Source of the DNA: JADGNZ01 sp963715895
GTDB taxonomy: Bacteria > Acidobacteriota > Thermoanaerobaculia > Gp7-AA8
Direction: 5' to 3'
DNA length: 64,000 nt
Assembly (NCBI GenBank): GCA_963715895.1
Contig: OY970284.1
Span: 1,736,001 to 1,800,000, forward strand
Both the position numbers and the translations under genes were made by a program. Positions 46,088 through 57,100 of the stretch are shown piece by piece (position 1 is the first letter of the stretch; each line of letters starts with the position of its first letter). The notes below the pieces were generated by a model that worked only from the letters and a program-made list of their open reading frames with translations, did not search any database and was not told the origin of the DNA.

Positions 46088-46513
46088 ATGAGCGATAGCA
46101 CCAGCTGCCGCAAGCAGTCGATCCTGCTGATCGACGACGATGAGTTGATCGCCGGATCGCTCCGCGGTTATCTCGTCATGAGCGGTTGCGTGGTCGATGT
46201 TGCGCTCGACGAGTCCGAGGCCGGGCGGATGATGACCGCCGGGCGCTACGACGTCATCGTCGTCGACCCGTACTTCACGGGCGGCATCCATCATCCCGAC
46301 GGCGACGTGATCGATCTCATCGGCCGGCTGCAGCCGGATGCCGCGCTGGTCATCCTGACTGCCTATTGTTCGCCGCGGCTCGCGCAGGACGCTGCCGGCA
46401 GGAACGTTGCCGCGCTCCTCTCCAAGCCTCAGTCGGTAATGACCCTCAGCGGCCTCGTCATGAACCTCTCGCGTTCACAGGAATCACTGGCAGCGCCGGG
46501 AAGCGCATCGTGA
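46088..46513 (+). CDS. Stand-alone receiver-domain protein, module 2
   Basis: The 141-residue protein is a receiver domain only, paralogous to that at 39552. LLIDDDELI, VIVVDPYFTGGIHH, ILTAYCS and LLSKPQSV keep the Asp cluster, phospho-acceptor, Thr and Lys. It precedes the module-2 giant by 29 nt on the same strand. Upstream (45883-46087) no gene was found. Confidence 0.85.
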   Translation: MSDSTSCRKQSILLIDDDELIAGSLRGYLVMSGCVVDVALDESEAGRMMTAGRYDVIVVDPYFTGGIHHPDGDVIDLIGRLQPDAALVILTAYCSPRLAQDAAGRNVAALLSKPQSVMTLSGLVMNLSRSQESLAAPGSAS

Positions 46514-46542
46514 TCCTTTCAACCAATCAAAGGATGAGTCAC

Positions 46543-49500
46543 ATGAAAAGAATCCTCGTGGCGTTGTTCGTTGCTCTGATGATCCTGCCCGCAGTCACCG
46601 CGTCGGCGAAGAAGCGCAAGCCGGCTGCCGACAACGATCCCGCGACCCTCTCAAAGAGCGATCCGCCGGCATCGGTCACCCAGCATCTCGAGAAGCGGGC
46701 CAAGCGGCTGGCCGAGGCGGCGGACGACGACAGCGATGTGACCAAAGGCCAGGGCCCGATCGCGGTCGGACCGCCGGTCGAGTTCCGCATGACCAGGGCC
46801 TCGGGAAAGAAGTTCGATCTGCGCAGCCTTCCCTTCGTCCCCGAGCCGAAATTCGAGCGCCCGGAGCGTGAAGGGCCGGCGCCGAATCCGATTCCGATGG
46901 GTTCTCTGACGATCACCCCGCCGGAACAGGCTGCACCGGTGCCTCCGACCCTAAGCGCTCCAGCCCCTTCGCCGAACATCACCTTCGCTGGTCTCGACTT
47001 CGCGGCCTGGGGTGCCGGCCACCCACCCGATACCAACGGAGACGTCGGTCCCACCTACTACATCCAGACCATCAACACCTCCATCGGCGTCTTCCGGAAG
47101 TCCGACGGTGTGCGTGTGGCCGCCTTCACGTTCAACACGTTCATGAGCCAGGGAAGCTTTGGCAACCTGTGCGACACGAATAACTTCGGCGACCCTGTCA
47201 TCCTCTATGACAGCTTCGAGGACCGCTGGATCATCACCGATTTCGCCTTCCAGCTCGACGGCGGCGGGAACGTCGTGAATCCTCCCGGCAACTTCCAGTG
47301 CATCGCTGTCTCGATGAACAACGATCCGGTGTCCGGCGGCTGGAGCTACTACTCCATCAACACCACCGGCGGTCTCGGCGACTATCCGAAGTTCGGGATC
47401 TGGCCCGACGGTCTCTACATGTCGGCCAACATGTTCAATTACCCCTCGGGCGGAGCGTTCCAGAACACACGGCTCTATGCCTTCAACAAGGCGCAGATGT
47501 ATGCGGGAAGCCCGACCGTCAAGGTCGTATCCTTCGACCTGCCGTCGAGTCAGTTCACCGTCCTGCCCGCCAACGCGCGCCTGCAAACCGGTACGCCACC
47601 TCCCGGAAGTCCCAACTATTACGCCTCGGTATGGGGCTTCCTGAACTCGGCGCAAATCTGGAAGTTTCACGTCGATTGGGATCACCCGGGCTTGTCCTCC
47701 GTCACCGGTCCTTTCAACACGACCTTTGCGTTCTGGTGGGAAATATTCAATCGAAGCGCCGGCGCCACCACCGCCCCCACCCCCGCCAACTTTCTCGATA
47801 CGCTCTATCCGCGTCTGATGGTGCAGAACCAATACGCGAACATCGGCGGCGTGGAGTCGCTGTGGGAGAGTCATACGGTCGGTGCAGGCAATCCGACATC
47901 GAGTCTGACCTCGACCCAGTCCGCGGTCCGCTACTACCAGGTCAACGTGACCGGCGGCACGGTCGCTGCCAATACAACCCAGAGTTTCACCTACAGTCCA
48001 GACGCCACCATCTACCGCTACATGCCAAGCACGGCGGTGAACCGCGCCGGCGACATGGCCATCGGCTACTCGACATCAAACGCCACCACCAATCCCGCAA
48101 TCGTCTACGCGGGTCGCCTTGCAGGCGACCCCGTCAACAGCATCACACTCACCGAACAGACGATGTTCGCCGGCACCGGCTCGCAGAGCGGTACCTGCGG
48201 CACTACCTGTACGCGTTGGGGCGATTACAGCGGAATGTCGCTCGATCCTGACGGCTGCACGTTCTGGTACACGAACGAGTACTACGCGGCGAATGGCCTC
48301 AATCATCAAACCCGTATCGGCTCATTCGCCTATCCCTCGTGCACCCCGGTCGGCGCCGGCGGAACGGTCAATGGCACGGTGACGGCCACGACGGGAGGCG
48401 CTCCGATCGGCGGTGCCACCGTTCAGCTCGGGGCCAGGAGCACGACCACGAACGGCTCCGGCATTTATACGTTCGCTAATATTCCGGCCGGAACCTATCC
48501 GACTCTCACCGCGAGCTTTCCGGGTTACGACACCGGGACGGCGTTGAGCGTTGTCGTGACCGACGGCGGGACCACAACGCAGAACTTCTCGCTCAACACG
48601 TCGGTCACGAATGCCTGTCCGACGGACACGACGCAGACCGATTTTCAAGGCGGGATCGCGACAAACCTCGACTTCGTGGTGAGCCCTGGAGACGTGAAGC
48701 TCGCCAAGCCGGATCTTGTCGATTCCACGGTCGCCAGCGGCGATCCCAACGCATTTGGATTCACAAACGTCAGTTGGGCCGGGCAAACCTTTACTCCCGT
48801 GCTGACGGGGCAGCTCACTCGAGCCGACGTCGAACTGTTCTGCTCCGGTTGTTCGGGCGCCAATCCGAACATCACCGTCTCGATCCGGGCAACCACCGGC
48901 GCCACGCCGGTTCCAACGGGTGCCGATCTGGCAACCACAACTCTCGCCGGCTTCAATGACGGCGGCGCCGGCGGCTTGAAGACGGTTACCTTCGGTTCGC
49001 CGCTCACCGTGACCGCCGGAACGAGATACGCGCTGATTTTCCGGTCGGTTGCGGCGCGCACCGGGACCTACGCCTATACGTGTACCTGTTCCGGCTCCGG
49101 CTTCCTCAACACGAATCCCTATGCGAACGGCCAGCGGGTCACGTCGGCGAACAGCGGAAGCACCTGGGCGGCGGATGCGACCTCCGGAGGCCGCGACCTC
49201 AATTTCGTGATTTACGTGAACCAGGGATACGCGCCGTCAGGCAACCTGGTCTCCACGATGAAGGACGGCAATCCGGCCCCCGGCATCACCCCGATCTGGT
49301 CGACGCTGTCATGGACCGGCGTCACGCCGGCCAATACGTCGATCAAGTTCCAGGCCGCAGGCAGCAACTCCGCGAACGGACCGTTCAGCTTCATCGGACC
49401 GGACGGCACGGCATCCACCTTCTTCACGACCTCCGCCGCGTCTTTGAGCCAGTTCTACGGTCTTCGGTATCTCCAGTACAAGGCCCTCCTCGGGACGACC

Positions 49501-52500
49501 GATACCACGGCCACACCGACCCTGAGCGATGTAACCGCCTGCTTCACGGACGTCGATTGCAGCGGCACGGCCACGATCACGCCCTCTCCTGTCCAGGTCT
49601 GCCCGAATTCCGTTGGCAATACAGCCAGCGGACCTGCCGGGGAAACCTCCTATGCATGGTCGATCACCAACGGCACGATCGTCGGCAGCTCGACCTCACA
49701 GTCGGTGACCTACACGGCCGGAGCGTCCGGCAATGCCGGGCTGACATTGAACGTCGTCGAAGCGGGCGGATGTCACAAGAGCGGGTCGCTCAATGTACCG
49801 ATCTTCGCGGCCCCCACCATCACTCCCGGTGGCCCGACCACCTTCTGCACGGGAGGCAGCGTCACGCTGACCTCCAGTGCCGCGGCCGGCAATCAGTGGT
49901 CCCTCAACGGCAACCCAATCGGGGGAGCGACGAATCAGACGTACGTCGCCACCGCCTCCGGTGATTACACGGTCACGGGCAACGGCTGTACCAGCACGCC
50001 TTCCTCCATCATCACGGTGACTGTCAATCCGCTTCCGGCGACTCCCACGATCACCCCCGGCGGCCCGACGACGTTCTGCGCCGGCGGCAGCGTCACGCTG
50101 ACATCCAGCAGCGCGTCCGGGAATCAGTGGTCCCTAAACGGCAACCCGATCGGCGGTGCCACGAACCAGGCCTATGTCGCCACGGCTTCCGGCAACTACA
50201 CGGTCGTCGTCACCGACGGCAACAACTGCAGCAGCGCGCCATCCGCCGCGACCTCGGTTACCGTCACCCCGCTTCCGTCAACGCCGGCGATCACGCCCGG
50301 CGGTCCGACGACGTTCTGCGCCGGCGGCAGTGTCACGCTGACTTCCAGCAGCGCGTCCGGCAATCAGTGGTATCTCGACGGCAACCCGATCGGCGGCGCG
50401 ACGAACCAGGCTTACAGCGCCACGGCCAGCGGCAACTACACGGTCGTGGTGACAGCGAGCGGTTGCTCGAGCGCCCCCTCTGCAGCGACAACCGTGACCG
50501 TCAATCCGATCCCCGCCACGCCGGCGATCACCCCCGGCGGCCCGACGACGTTCTGCGCCGGCGACAGCGTCATGCTGACCTCCAGCAGCGCGTCCGGGAA
50601 TCAGTGGTACCTCGACGGCAACCCGATCGGGGGTGCGACGAATCAGGCCTACAGCGCGACGGCCAGCGGCAACTACACGGTCGTCGTGACAACGAGCGGC
50701 TGCTCGAGCGCCCCCTCGGCAGCGACAACCGTGACCGTCAACCCCATCCCGGCCACGCCGACGATCACCCCCGGCGGCCCGACCACGTTCTGTACCGGCG
50801 ACAGCGTTACGCTGACTTCCAGCAGCGCCTCCGGCAACCAGTGGTACCTCAACGGCAACCCGATCGGCGGTGAGACGAACCAGGACTTCGTCGCCACGGC
50901 CTCCGGCGACTACACGGTCATCGTTACGACGACCGGTTGCGTCAGCAATGCTTCGGCAATTACCACGGTCACCGTCAACCCGATCCCGGCCACGCCAACG
51001 ATCACCCCCGGCGGCCCGACGACGTTCTGCGCGGGCGGCAGCGTCACGCTGACCTCCAGCAGCGCCTCCGGGAATCAGTGGTCCCTCAACGGCACCGCGA
51101 TCGGCGGCGCGACGAACCAGGCCTACAGCGCCACGGCCAGCGGCAACTATACGGTCGTGGTGACAACGAGCGGTTGCTCGAGCGCCCCCTCGGCAGCGAC
51201 AACCGTGACCGTCAATCCGATCCCCTCTACGCCGACGATCACCCCCGGCGGCCCAACAACGTTCTGCGCCGGCGGCAGCGTGACGCTGACCTCCAGCAGC
51301 GCCTCCGGCAATCAGTGGTCCCTCAATGGCAACCCGATCGGCGGCGCGACGAATCAGGCCTACAGCGCCACGGCCAGCGGCAACTACACGGTGGTCGTGA
51401 CAACGAGCGGTTGCTCGAGCGCCCCTTCGGCAGCGACAACGGTGACCGTCAATCCGATCCCCTCTACGCCGACGATCACCCCCGGCGGCCCAACGACGTT
51501 CTGCGCGGGCGGCAGCGTCACGCTGACCTCCAGCAGCGCGTCCGGGAATCAGTGGTCCCTCAATGGCAACCCGATCGGCGGCGCAACGAATCAGGGCTAC
51601 AGCGCCACGGCCAGCGGAAACTACACGGTGGTCGTGACAACCAGCGGTTGTTCGAGCGCCGCCTCGGCAGCAACCGTCGTGACCGTCAATCCCATCCCCG
51701 CTACACCGACGATCAGCGGCACTGCCAGCTTCTGCACCGGCGGCAACACGACGCTGACGTCGAGCAGTGCATCCGGTAACCAGTGGTCCCTCAACGGCAA
51801 CCCGATCGGCGGTGCCACGAATCAGACGTATGTCGCGACGGCAGCCGGCAGCTACACGGTCACCGTAACGACGAGCGGTTGTACCAGCGCCGCCTCCGCG
51901 GCCAAGGTCGTCACTGTCAATCCGAATCCGGATGCAACCATCACCACGCCGTCCAGCGCGGTTGCCGGCTCCACCGGCAATATCGCCTCGGTCGCTAACG
52001 CCGGAGTCGGTGCCACCTACACCTGGGGCATCACCAACGGCACGATCACCGCGGGAACCGGAACGAACAGCATCACCTACACAGCCGGCGCGGCCGGCAC
52101 GTTGACTCTCAACGTCACGGTGACCACCGGCGCCGGATGCAGCGACGCCAAGTCCGCCAACGTGAACGTCGTCCTTCCGACAGTAACCGTCACCTCGGTC
52201 TCGCCGGCCGGCGGCACCATCGCCGGCGGCTCCGCCGTGACCGTCAACGGCTCCGGCTTCCTCGCCGGCGCGACCGTCACCTTCGGCGGCTCGGCGGCGA
52301 CGAACGTCGTGGTGGTCAGCGCCATCAAGATCACCGCCAGGACGCCGGCCCATGCGCTGGGCGCCGTCAACGTGACCGTGACGAATACCAATACCGCCAC
52401 CGCCACCCTCACCAACGGCTACACGTACAACCCCCAGCAGTTCGATCCGAACAACGACGGCACGATCACCTCGGCGGACATCTTCTATCTGGTGAACTTC

Positions 52501-53160
52501 CTCTTCCTGAGCGGTCCGCCGCCGGGCGGAGCAGCCGGCATGCTGTCGGGCGACGCCAACGGTGACGGGGTCGTCAATGCGGCGGACATCTTCTACCTCG
52601 TCAATTACCTCTTCCTCGGCGGTCCGCGGCCGAATGCCCCGAGTGCTGTCCCGACGTTGCCGCGGGTGACTACCTCGACCGAGGGAACCGCTCGGGAGAT
52701 CGCCGGGTCGATCACACTCGGTACGCCGGTCCTCCGCTCGGGCCGTTATGTCGTGCCGGTCATCATGACCACCAGGCCGGGATCGATCGTGCCGCAGGCG
52801 ATGTCGCTGCGGCTTCACTTCGACCGCGAGGTTGGCAATGTGACGATCGGAAAGGCGGGAGCCGCGAAGGATCTGGCTACGCCGTTCGAGATCATCCGCC
52901 GCGCGGGCAACGATGTGTCGTATCTCGTCACGTACGGCGGGCTGGCGCTCGGTCAGTCGCATTCCGCGGTCGTCGCCGAGATCGGTATCGACTCGGTTGA
53001 CGGAGCAGTCGCGATCAGTGTCGATCCGCGGTTGACCATGCTCAGCGATCAAGCCGGTCTGACCAGTGCCACGGTGGAAAACGGAAAACTCGAAGTAAAC
53101 GGCACGGCCATCAGAAGTGTCGAACCGCGGCCGCACACACCCGACAACAACGTGAACTAA
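46543..53160 (+). CDS. Giant dockerin-bearing exported protein, module 2 (2205 aa)
   Basis: The intact member of the family. ATG 46543 is chosen (AAAGGATG upstream, then a signal peptide, KRILVALFVALMILPAVTAS). The N-terminal domain of ~450 residues matches modules 1 and 4; a carboxypeptidase-regulatory-like domain (GGTVNGTVTATTGGAPIGGA), a galactose-binding-like domain and a PKD-like region follow. Then come nine ~80-residue Ig-like repeats (eight TITPGGPTTFC/AITPGGPTTFC and one TISGTASFC), a PKD-like domain, an IPT/TIG domain, the dockerin pair (DPNNDGTITSADIFYLVNFL, DANGDGVVNAADIFYLVNYL) and a cohesin-like C-terminus. It lacks a membrane tail. A scaffold or adhesin role is inferred. Confidence 0.88.
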   Translation: MKRILVALFVALMILPAVTASAKKRKPAADNDPATLSKSDPPASVTQHLEKRAKRLAEAADDDSDVTKGQGPIAVGPPVEFRMTRASGKKFDLRSLPFVPEPKFERPEREGPAPNPIPMGSLTITPPEQAAPVPPTLSAPAPSPNITFAGLDFAAWGAGHPPDTNGDVGPTYYIQTINTSIGVFRKSDGVRVAAFTFNTFMSQGSFGNLCDTNNFGDPVILYDSFEDRWIITDFAFQLDGGGNVVNPPGNFQCIAVSMNNDPVSGGWSYYSINTTGGLGDYPKFGIWPDGLYMSANMFNYPSGGAFQNTRLYAFNKAQMYAGSPTVKVVSFDLPSSQFTVLPANARLQTGTPPPGSPNYYASVWGFLNSAQIWKFHVDWDHPGLSSVTGPFNTTFAFWWEIFNRSAGATTAPTPANFLDTLYPRLMVQNQYANIGGVESLWESHTVGAGNPTSSLTSTQSAVRYYQVNVTGGTVAANTTQSFTYSPDATIYRYMPSTAVNRAGDMAIGYSTSNATTNPAIVYAGRLAGDPVNSITLTEQTMFAGTGSQSGTCGTTCTRWGDYSGMSLDPDGCTFWYTNEYYAANGLNHQTRIGSFAYPSCTPVGAGGTVNGTVTATTGGAPIGGATVQLGARSTTTNGSGIYTFANIPAGTYPTLTASFPGYDTGTALSVVVTDGGTTTQNFSLNTSVTNACPTDTTQTDFQGGIATNLDFVVSPGDVKLAKPDLVDSTVASGDPNAFGFTNVSWAGQTFTPVLTGQLTRADVELFCSGCSGANPNITVSIRATTGATPVPTGADLATTTLAGFNDGGAGGLKTVTFGSPLTVTAGTRYALIFRSVAARTGTYAYTCTCSGSGFLNTNPYANGQRVTSANSGSTWAADATSGGRDLNFVIYVNQGYAPSGNLVSTMKDGNPAPGITPIWSTLSWTGVTPANTSIKFQAAGSNSANGPFSFIGPDGTASTFFTTSAASLSQFYGLRYLQYKALLGTTDTTATPTLSDVTACFTDVDCSGTATITPSPVQVCPNSVGNTASGPAGETSYAWSITNGTIVGSSTSQSVTYTAGASGNAGLTLNVVEAGGCHKSGSLNVPIFAAPTITPGGPTTFCTGGSVTLTSSAAAGNQWSLNGNPIGGATNQTYVATASGDYTVTGNGCTSTPSSIITVTVNPLPATPTITPGGPTTFCAGGSVTLTSSSASGNQWSLNGNPIGGATNQAYVATASGNYTVVVTDGNNCSSAPSAATSVTVTPLPSTPAITPGGPTTFCAGGSVTLTSSSASGNQWYLDGNPIGGATNQAYSATASGNYTVVVTASGCSSAPSAATTVTVNPIPATPAITPGGPTTFCAGDSVMLTSSSASGNQWYLDGNPIGGATNQAYSATASGNYTVVVTTSGCSSAPSAATTVTVNPIPATPTITPGGPTTFCTGDSVTLTSSSASGNQWYLNGNPIGGETNQDFVATASGDYTVIVTTTGCVSNASAITTVTVNPIPATPTITPGGPTTFCAGGSVTLTSSSASGNQWSLNGTAIGGATNQAYSATASGNYTVVVTTSGCSSAPSAATTVTVNPIPSTPTITPGGPTTFCAGGSVTLTSSSASGNQWSLNGNPIGGATNQAYSATASGNYTVVVTTSGCSSAPSAATTVTVNPIPSTPTITPGGPTTFCAGGSVTLTSSSASGNQWSLNGNPIGGATNQGYSATASGNYTVVVTTSGCSSAASAATVVTVNPIPATPTISGTASFCTGGNTTLTSSSASGNQWSLNGNPIGGATNQTYVATAAGSYTVTVTTSGCTSAASAAKVVTVNPNPDATITTPSSAVAGSTGNIASVANAGVGATYTWGITNGTITAGTGTNSITYTAGAAGTLTLNVTVTTGAGCSDAKSANVNVVLPTVTVTSVSPAGGTIAGGSAVTVNGSGFLAGATVTFGGSAATNVVVVSAIKITARTPAHALGAVNVTVTNTNTATATLTNGYTYNPQQFDPNNDGTITSADIFYLVNFLFLSGPPPGGAAGMLSGDANGDGVVNAADIFYLVNYLFLGGPRPNAPSAVPTLPRVTTSTEGTAREIAGSITLGTPVLRSGRYVVPVIMTTRPGSIVPQAMSLRLHFDREVGNVTIGKAGAAKDLATPFEIIRRAGNDVSYLVTYGGLALGQSHSAVVAEIGIDSVDGAVAISVDPRLTMLSDQAGLTSATVENGKLEVNGTAIRSVEPRPHTPDNNVN
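49816..51917 (+). repeat. Ig-domain tandem array of ~240-bp units in the module-2 giant
   Basis: Nine in-frame units, each about 80 codons, are highly similar at the DNA level, especially units 6-8 at about 51000-51660. Modules 1 and 3 have three and five units of the same type. The high DNA similarity and variable number point to slippage or recombination. Confidence 0.85.
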
Positions 53161-53182
53161 GGCGCGAGAGGAACGAAACGAA

Positions 53183-53860
53183 ATGAATACAGTGATGAAT
53201 TGGAAGACCATTCGCGCCGCGCTGCTGATCGGCGTCGCCGGTCTGCTGTCGGCGCCCGCCATATGGGCGGGCTTCGCGGTCAGCCCCGACGTGGTGACCG
53301 TTGCAACCGTCAACGGGCCGCAGTTCTCGGTGGTCGACGTGCCGGTCTCCATCCGCGACCGGTCGGGCACACCGCTCGGTCTCGATCAACCGGCGGGGAT
53401 GCACATTCAGGCGTACTCCATCAAAGTGACCTACGCGCCGGCGTCGGCCGTGCAGTCGATCACCTTCACGCGCGCCGGCATCACGACGTCCCTGACCCCC
53501 GCATTCGAGAGCAGTCCGGCAAGTGCCGGATCGATCTCCCTCATCGACTCGTTCCAGGAGTCGACGAACCCCATTCCCTTCACTCTCGATGGTGCGGCGC
53601 CGGGCAATCAGGTGGCCGCACTGCACGTCTCCCTTTCCCCCACGGCCACGCCGGGCACGATCATTACGCTGACGCTCGATCCGACGCTCACGACGCTCTC
53701 GAACGACACCGGCACCACGACCGAGACGGTCGCCAACACCGACCTCGCGCTCGTCAACGGTTCGATCACCGTCACCCCCTCGGTGCCGGCGCTCGGTCAT
53801 ATCGCATTGCTGGTGCTGGCCATTTCGCTGGCCTTCATCGCCATCCGCTCCCGCTTCTGA
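53183..53860 (+). CDS. Exported cohesin-like protein with VPALG membrane tail, module 2
   Basis: The 225-residue paralogue of 45168 differs in few residues, mainly at the N-terminus (MNTVMNWKTIRAALLIGVAG). The cohesin-like core and the VPALGHIALLVLAISLAFIA tail are unchanged. It starts 22 nt after the giant, with the same GAGAGGAACGAAACGAA leader as in module 1. Confidence 0.8.
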   Translation: MNTVMNWKTIRAALLIGVAGLLSAPAIWAGFAVSPDVVTVATVNGPQFSVVDVPVSIRDRSGTPLGLDQPAGMHIQAYSIKVTYAPASAVQSITFTRAGITTSLTPAFESSPASAGSISLIDSFQESTNPIPFTLDGAAPGNQVAALHVSLSPTATPGTIITLTLDPTLTTLSNDTGTTTETVANTDLALVNGSITVTPSVPALGHIALLVLAISLAFIAIRSRF

Positions 53861-53866
53861 TCTTCC

Positions 53867-53897
53867 AGCCGGCCCGGTTCGCGGGCCGGCTCTTTCC
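53867..53897 (+). terminator. Rho-independent terminator, module 2
   Basis: GCCGGCCCGG-TTCG-CGGGCCGGC followed by TCTTTCC. Same stem as in modules 1 and 3 with a TTCG loop. Confidence 0.8.
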
Positions 53898-54007
53898 TGA
53901 TTCCGAACCTCCGTGCTCGCGCTCGCTACGAAGGAAAGCGGTGCGGACCATTCAACTGATGATAGAGTTATACTCAATAGCTTAACCGCTGTTAATCCAT
54001 TACTACG

Positions 54008-54053
54008 GAGACTCCAGGCCTGCCGCGCAAGAGCGCGACATGTCTGGAGTCTC
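54008..54053 (+). promoter_or_regulatory. Long-stem hairpin upstream of module 3
   Basis: GAGACTCCAG (54008-54017) and CTGGAGTCTC (54044-54053) pair perfectly over 10 bp, with an inner CGCGC-AAGA-GCGCG stem. It lies 48 nt before the module-3 start, after an AT-rich stretch (about 53960-54000) likely to contain the promoter. It takes the place where modules 1 and 2 have a receiver gene. A leader or attenuator role is possible. Confidence 0.5.
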
Positions 54054-54100
54054 GTAACGCCTTTTGACCCATTCATGTCTTCAACTCAAGGACGAACACC

Positions 54101-57100
54101 ATGAAACGCACCCTCCAGGCAGTGCTTGTAGTGTTGATGTTTGTATCGGCCGTCAGCGGCGCCGAGACCAAGAAGGCAAAGGGCGAGACGGACAAGAAGC
54201 TCGTTCCCGCGGCCTCGACCGAGGCTGATCAGCAGGCGGAGAGTAAAAAGGTGCCGGCAGCGGCGAGCACCGCCAGCCTTCCACACATCCCGTCGATCCC
54301 GATGATTCAGGCAGTGGGGGAGGACGACAAGTATGACCCCGACCTCCCGCAGCACTTCCAAGGAAAGATCGACAAGGCCGAGTACCTTCGCCTTCGCGAC
54401 GAATACCTCGGCATTCTTCGCGGCATCGACCCGGATACGACTCTGACGTTCGACATCGCCAGGCGCAACCTAGCCATCCAGACGATGGAGCACGAGGTCC
54501 CCACCCGGTCTGGAAATGTGCCTTTCCCTGGATGGATGCCCCTCGGCCCGTCGCCGGTTCCGAATGGTCAGACGCAGCAGTTTCCGACCGTGGCGCCCGT
54601 GAGCGGCCGCGCGACCTGCGTCGTCGTCGACCCGACGAATTCAAACAAGGTCTATCTCGGCACCGCTCAGGGCGGCGTCTGGCGGACGCTCGACGGCGGG
54701 GCGACCTGGACGCCGATCTTCGACGCGGCGCAGTCGCTGGCGATCGGCGCGCTCGCGCTGGCTCCTTCCAATCCCACCATCCTCTACGTTGGAACCGGTG
54801 AACCGAACAATTCCGCGGACTCGTATTTTGGGGTCGGTGTCTACCGGATCGATAACGCCGATACCTCGGCCGATCTCGTCGGCCCGATCAATCCTAGTAT
54901 CACCACGGGCACGACCACAGCCCTTACGTACAACTGCTTCAACGGGCGGACGATCTCGAGGATCCTCGTCAATCCCACCGACCCGGCCAACATCTTCGTA
55001 TCGACCGCGGCGGGCGTCGCGGGCGCTGCTGGAAACGCCCTCTCCAATACCATTCCTCCACTCGCGCTTCGCGGTGTTTTCCGCTCCGCGAACGCCACCG
55101 CGGCCGCGGCGTCAGTGACGTTCCAGAAGATCATCGTCAATACCGACGGCAGCCTCGACAACCCCGGGACTGGAAACACGTCGATCTTCGACATGGCCTT
55201 CGAGCCCGGCAATGCCAACAACCTGCTGGTGTCGACGTCGGGCGCGGCGACGGGCGGTGCCATCTACCGCTCCACCAACGCGCTCGCCGCCACGCCGGCG
55301 TTCACGCAGACCCTGTTCCCGGGCTTCAACGGCCTGGTCATGCATCTGGCGATCAACAAGGTAGGCGCGATAGTCACCGCCTATGTGGCCTCGAACGAGC
55401 CGTCCTCGGTTGCAGCATGCTCGAGCACCGGCCAGGCTGGCCGTGTTCGTAAATCGGTCGATGGCGGCGTGACCTGGAGCGCTCCGCTCGTCGCCGCGGA
55501 AGGATTTTGCGGCGGACAATGCTCATACGACAATCCCGTCGCTGTCGATCCGAACAACGCAAACATCGTCTACATCGGCGGCAATGCGCGCGGCTCGTGT
55601 TCCGACGTCCTGAAACGCTCCGCGGACGGCGGGACGACTTTCACACAGGACGATAACGGCCTCCATGCCGATTCGCACGGCCTTTTCATGGATCCCCTTA
55701 CCGTTCCGACCACTGTCTGGTTCACGAATGACGGCGGCGTCTGGAAGCGGCAGGATGCGGCCGCCGGAACGGCCTGGCTCAACCAGAATACGAACGGTCT
55801 CAATACCATCCAGTTCGTTGGCCTGGCGGTCCATCCCACCGACCAGTTCATGACCCTCGGCGGGACGCAGGACAACGGCACCGAAGCGATGACGGGGTCG
55901 TACGGCAACTGGGTCTCGGCCGAGAGCGGCGACGGCGGCTTCGCTCTGATCGATCAGAGCTCCACCGACACCACGAACGTCACGATGTACCACACGTTCT
56001 TCAACCAGACGAACAACTTCATCGGATTCGACCGGACCAATCTCGGGACGTGCCTGCCACCTCCCGATGCCAATAAAGACTCCTGGGAGTTCCGCGGTGG
56101 CGGATTCGCGAACGATCCTACGCTTTCGTGCGACGGCACCGCATTCACGGTCTCAAACGGAATCAACAAGGCGGATACGGTCCTCTTCTATGCGCCGATG
56201 GCCCTGGGACCGGGCACGCCGAACACGCTCTACTTCGGCACCGACAGGCTCTATCGCTCGACCGATCGCGGCGACACAATGACCGTCGTCAGCCAGGGCC
56301 CGATCGTGGCCGGAGTGGCCGTCTCCGCGATCGGCATCGCTCCTGGGAACGACAACATCCGCATCATCGGCCTTCGGAATGGAAAGGTCTTCGCCACCAC
56401 GACCGGCGCGAACCCGCTCACGGATACCGGTTTCGTGCCTCCGGTCAACGCCACCGCCAGTGCGACGAACAAGCACGTCGCCCGCGCCGTCATCGATCCT
56501 CTCAACAACAACACCGCGTACGTCACGCTCGCGTATTACACTAACCCCTCCACTGCCGGACAGATCTGGCGGACGACCAATCTCAATGCCGTCACGCCGA
56601 CCTGGACTTCAATCGGAAAGACCGCCACTGGTCTTCCGAACGTCCCCGTCAACGGCTTCGTGGCTGACGGCGGTGATCCCGGCTTCCCGGGCGTCACCGT
56701 CCTTTACGCGGGCACCGACATCGGCGTCTTTGTCTCGACCGATAGCGGCGCGTCGTGGAATCCCTTTGGGAATCCGCTGCTGCCGCGCGTCGCGGTCTTC
56801 GACCTCGTGCTGCAGCCGTCGTTCCGGATTCTCCGCGCGGCGACGCATGGCCGGGGAGCCTGGCAGATCGGTCTGCCGGGAAGCAACTGCGTGCCGGTCC
56901 CGCCAACGCCGATCGTTACGCCCGGCGGCCCCACGACGTTCTGCACCGGCGGCAGCGTCACGCTTACGTCGAGCAGCGCTACCGGCAACCAGTGGTACGA
57001 CGGAGTGACCCTCCTGCCCGGTCAGACGAACCAGACCTACATCGCCACAACCTCCGGCAACTACAACGTAGTCGTCACCGCTCTTTGCCCGAGTGCCCCT

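Noticed and set aside
50278..53370. A 1030-codon open frame on the minus strand opposite the module-2 giant
   Set aside because: It is Arg/Gly/His/Asp-rich without domains and mirrors the codon pattern of the repeat-rich giant. Similar shadow frames lie opposite modules 1 and 3.
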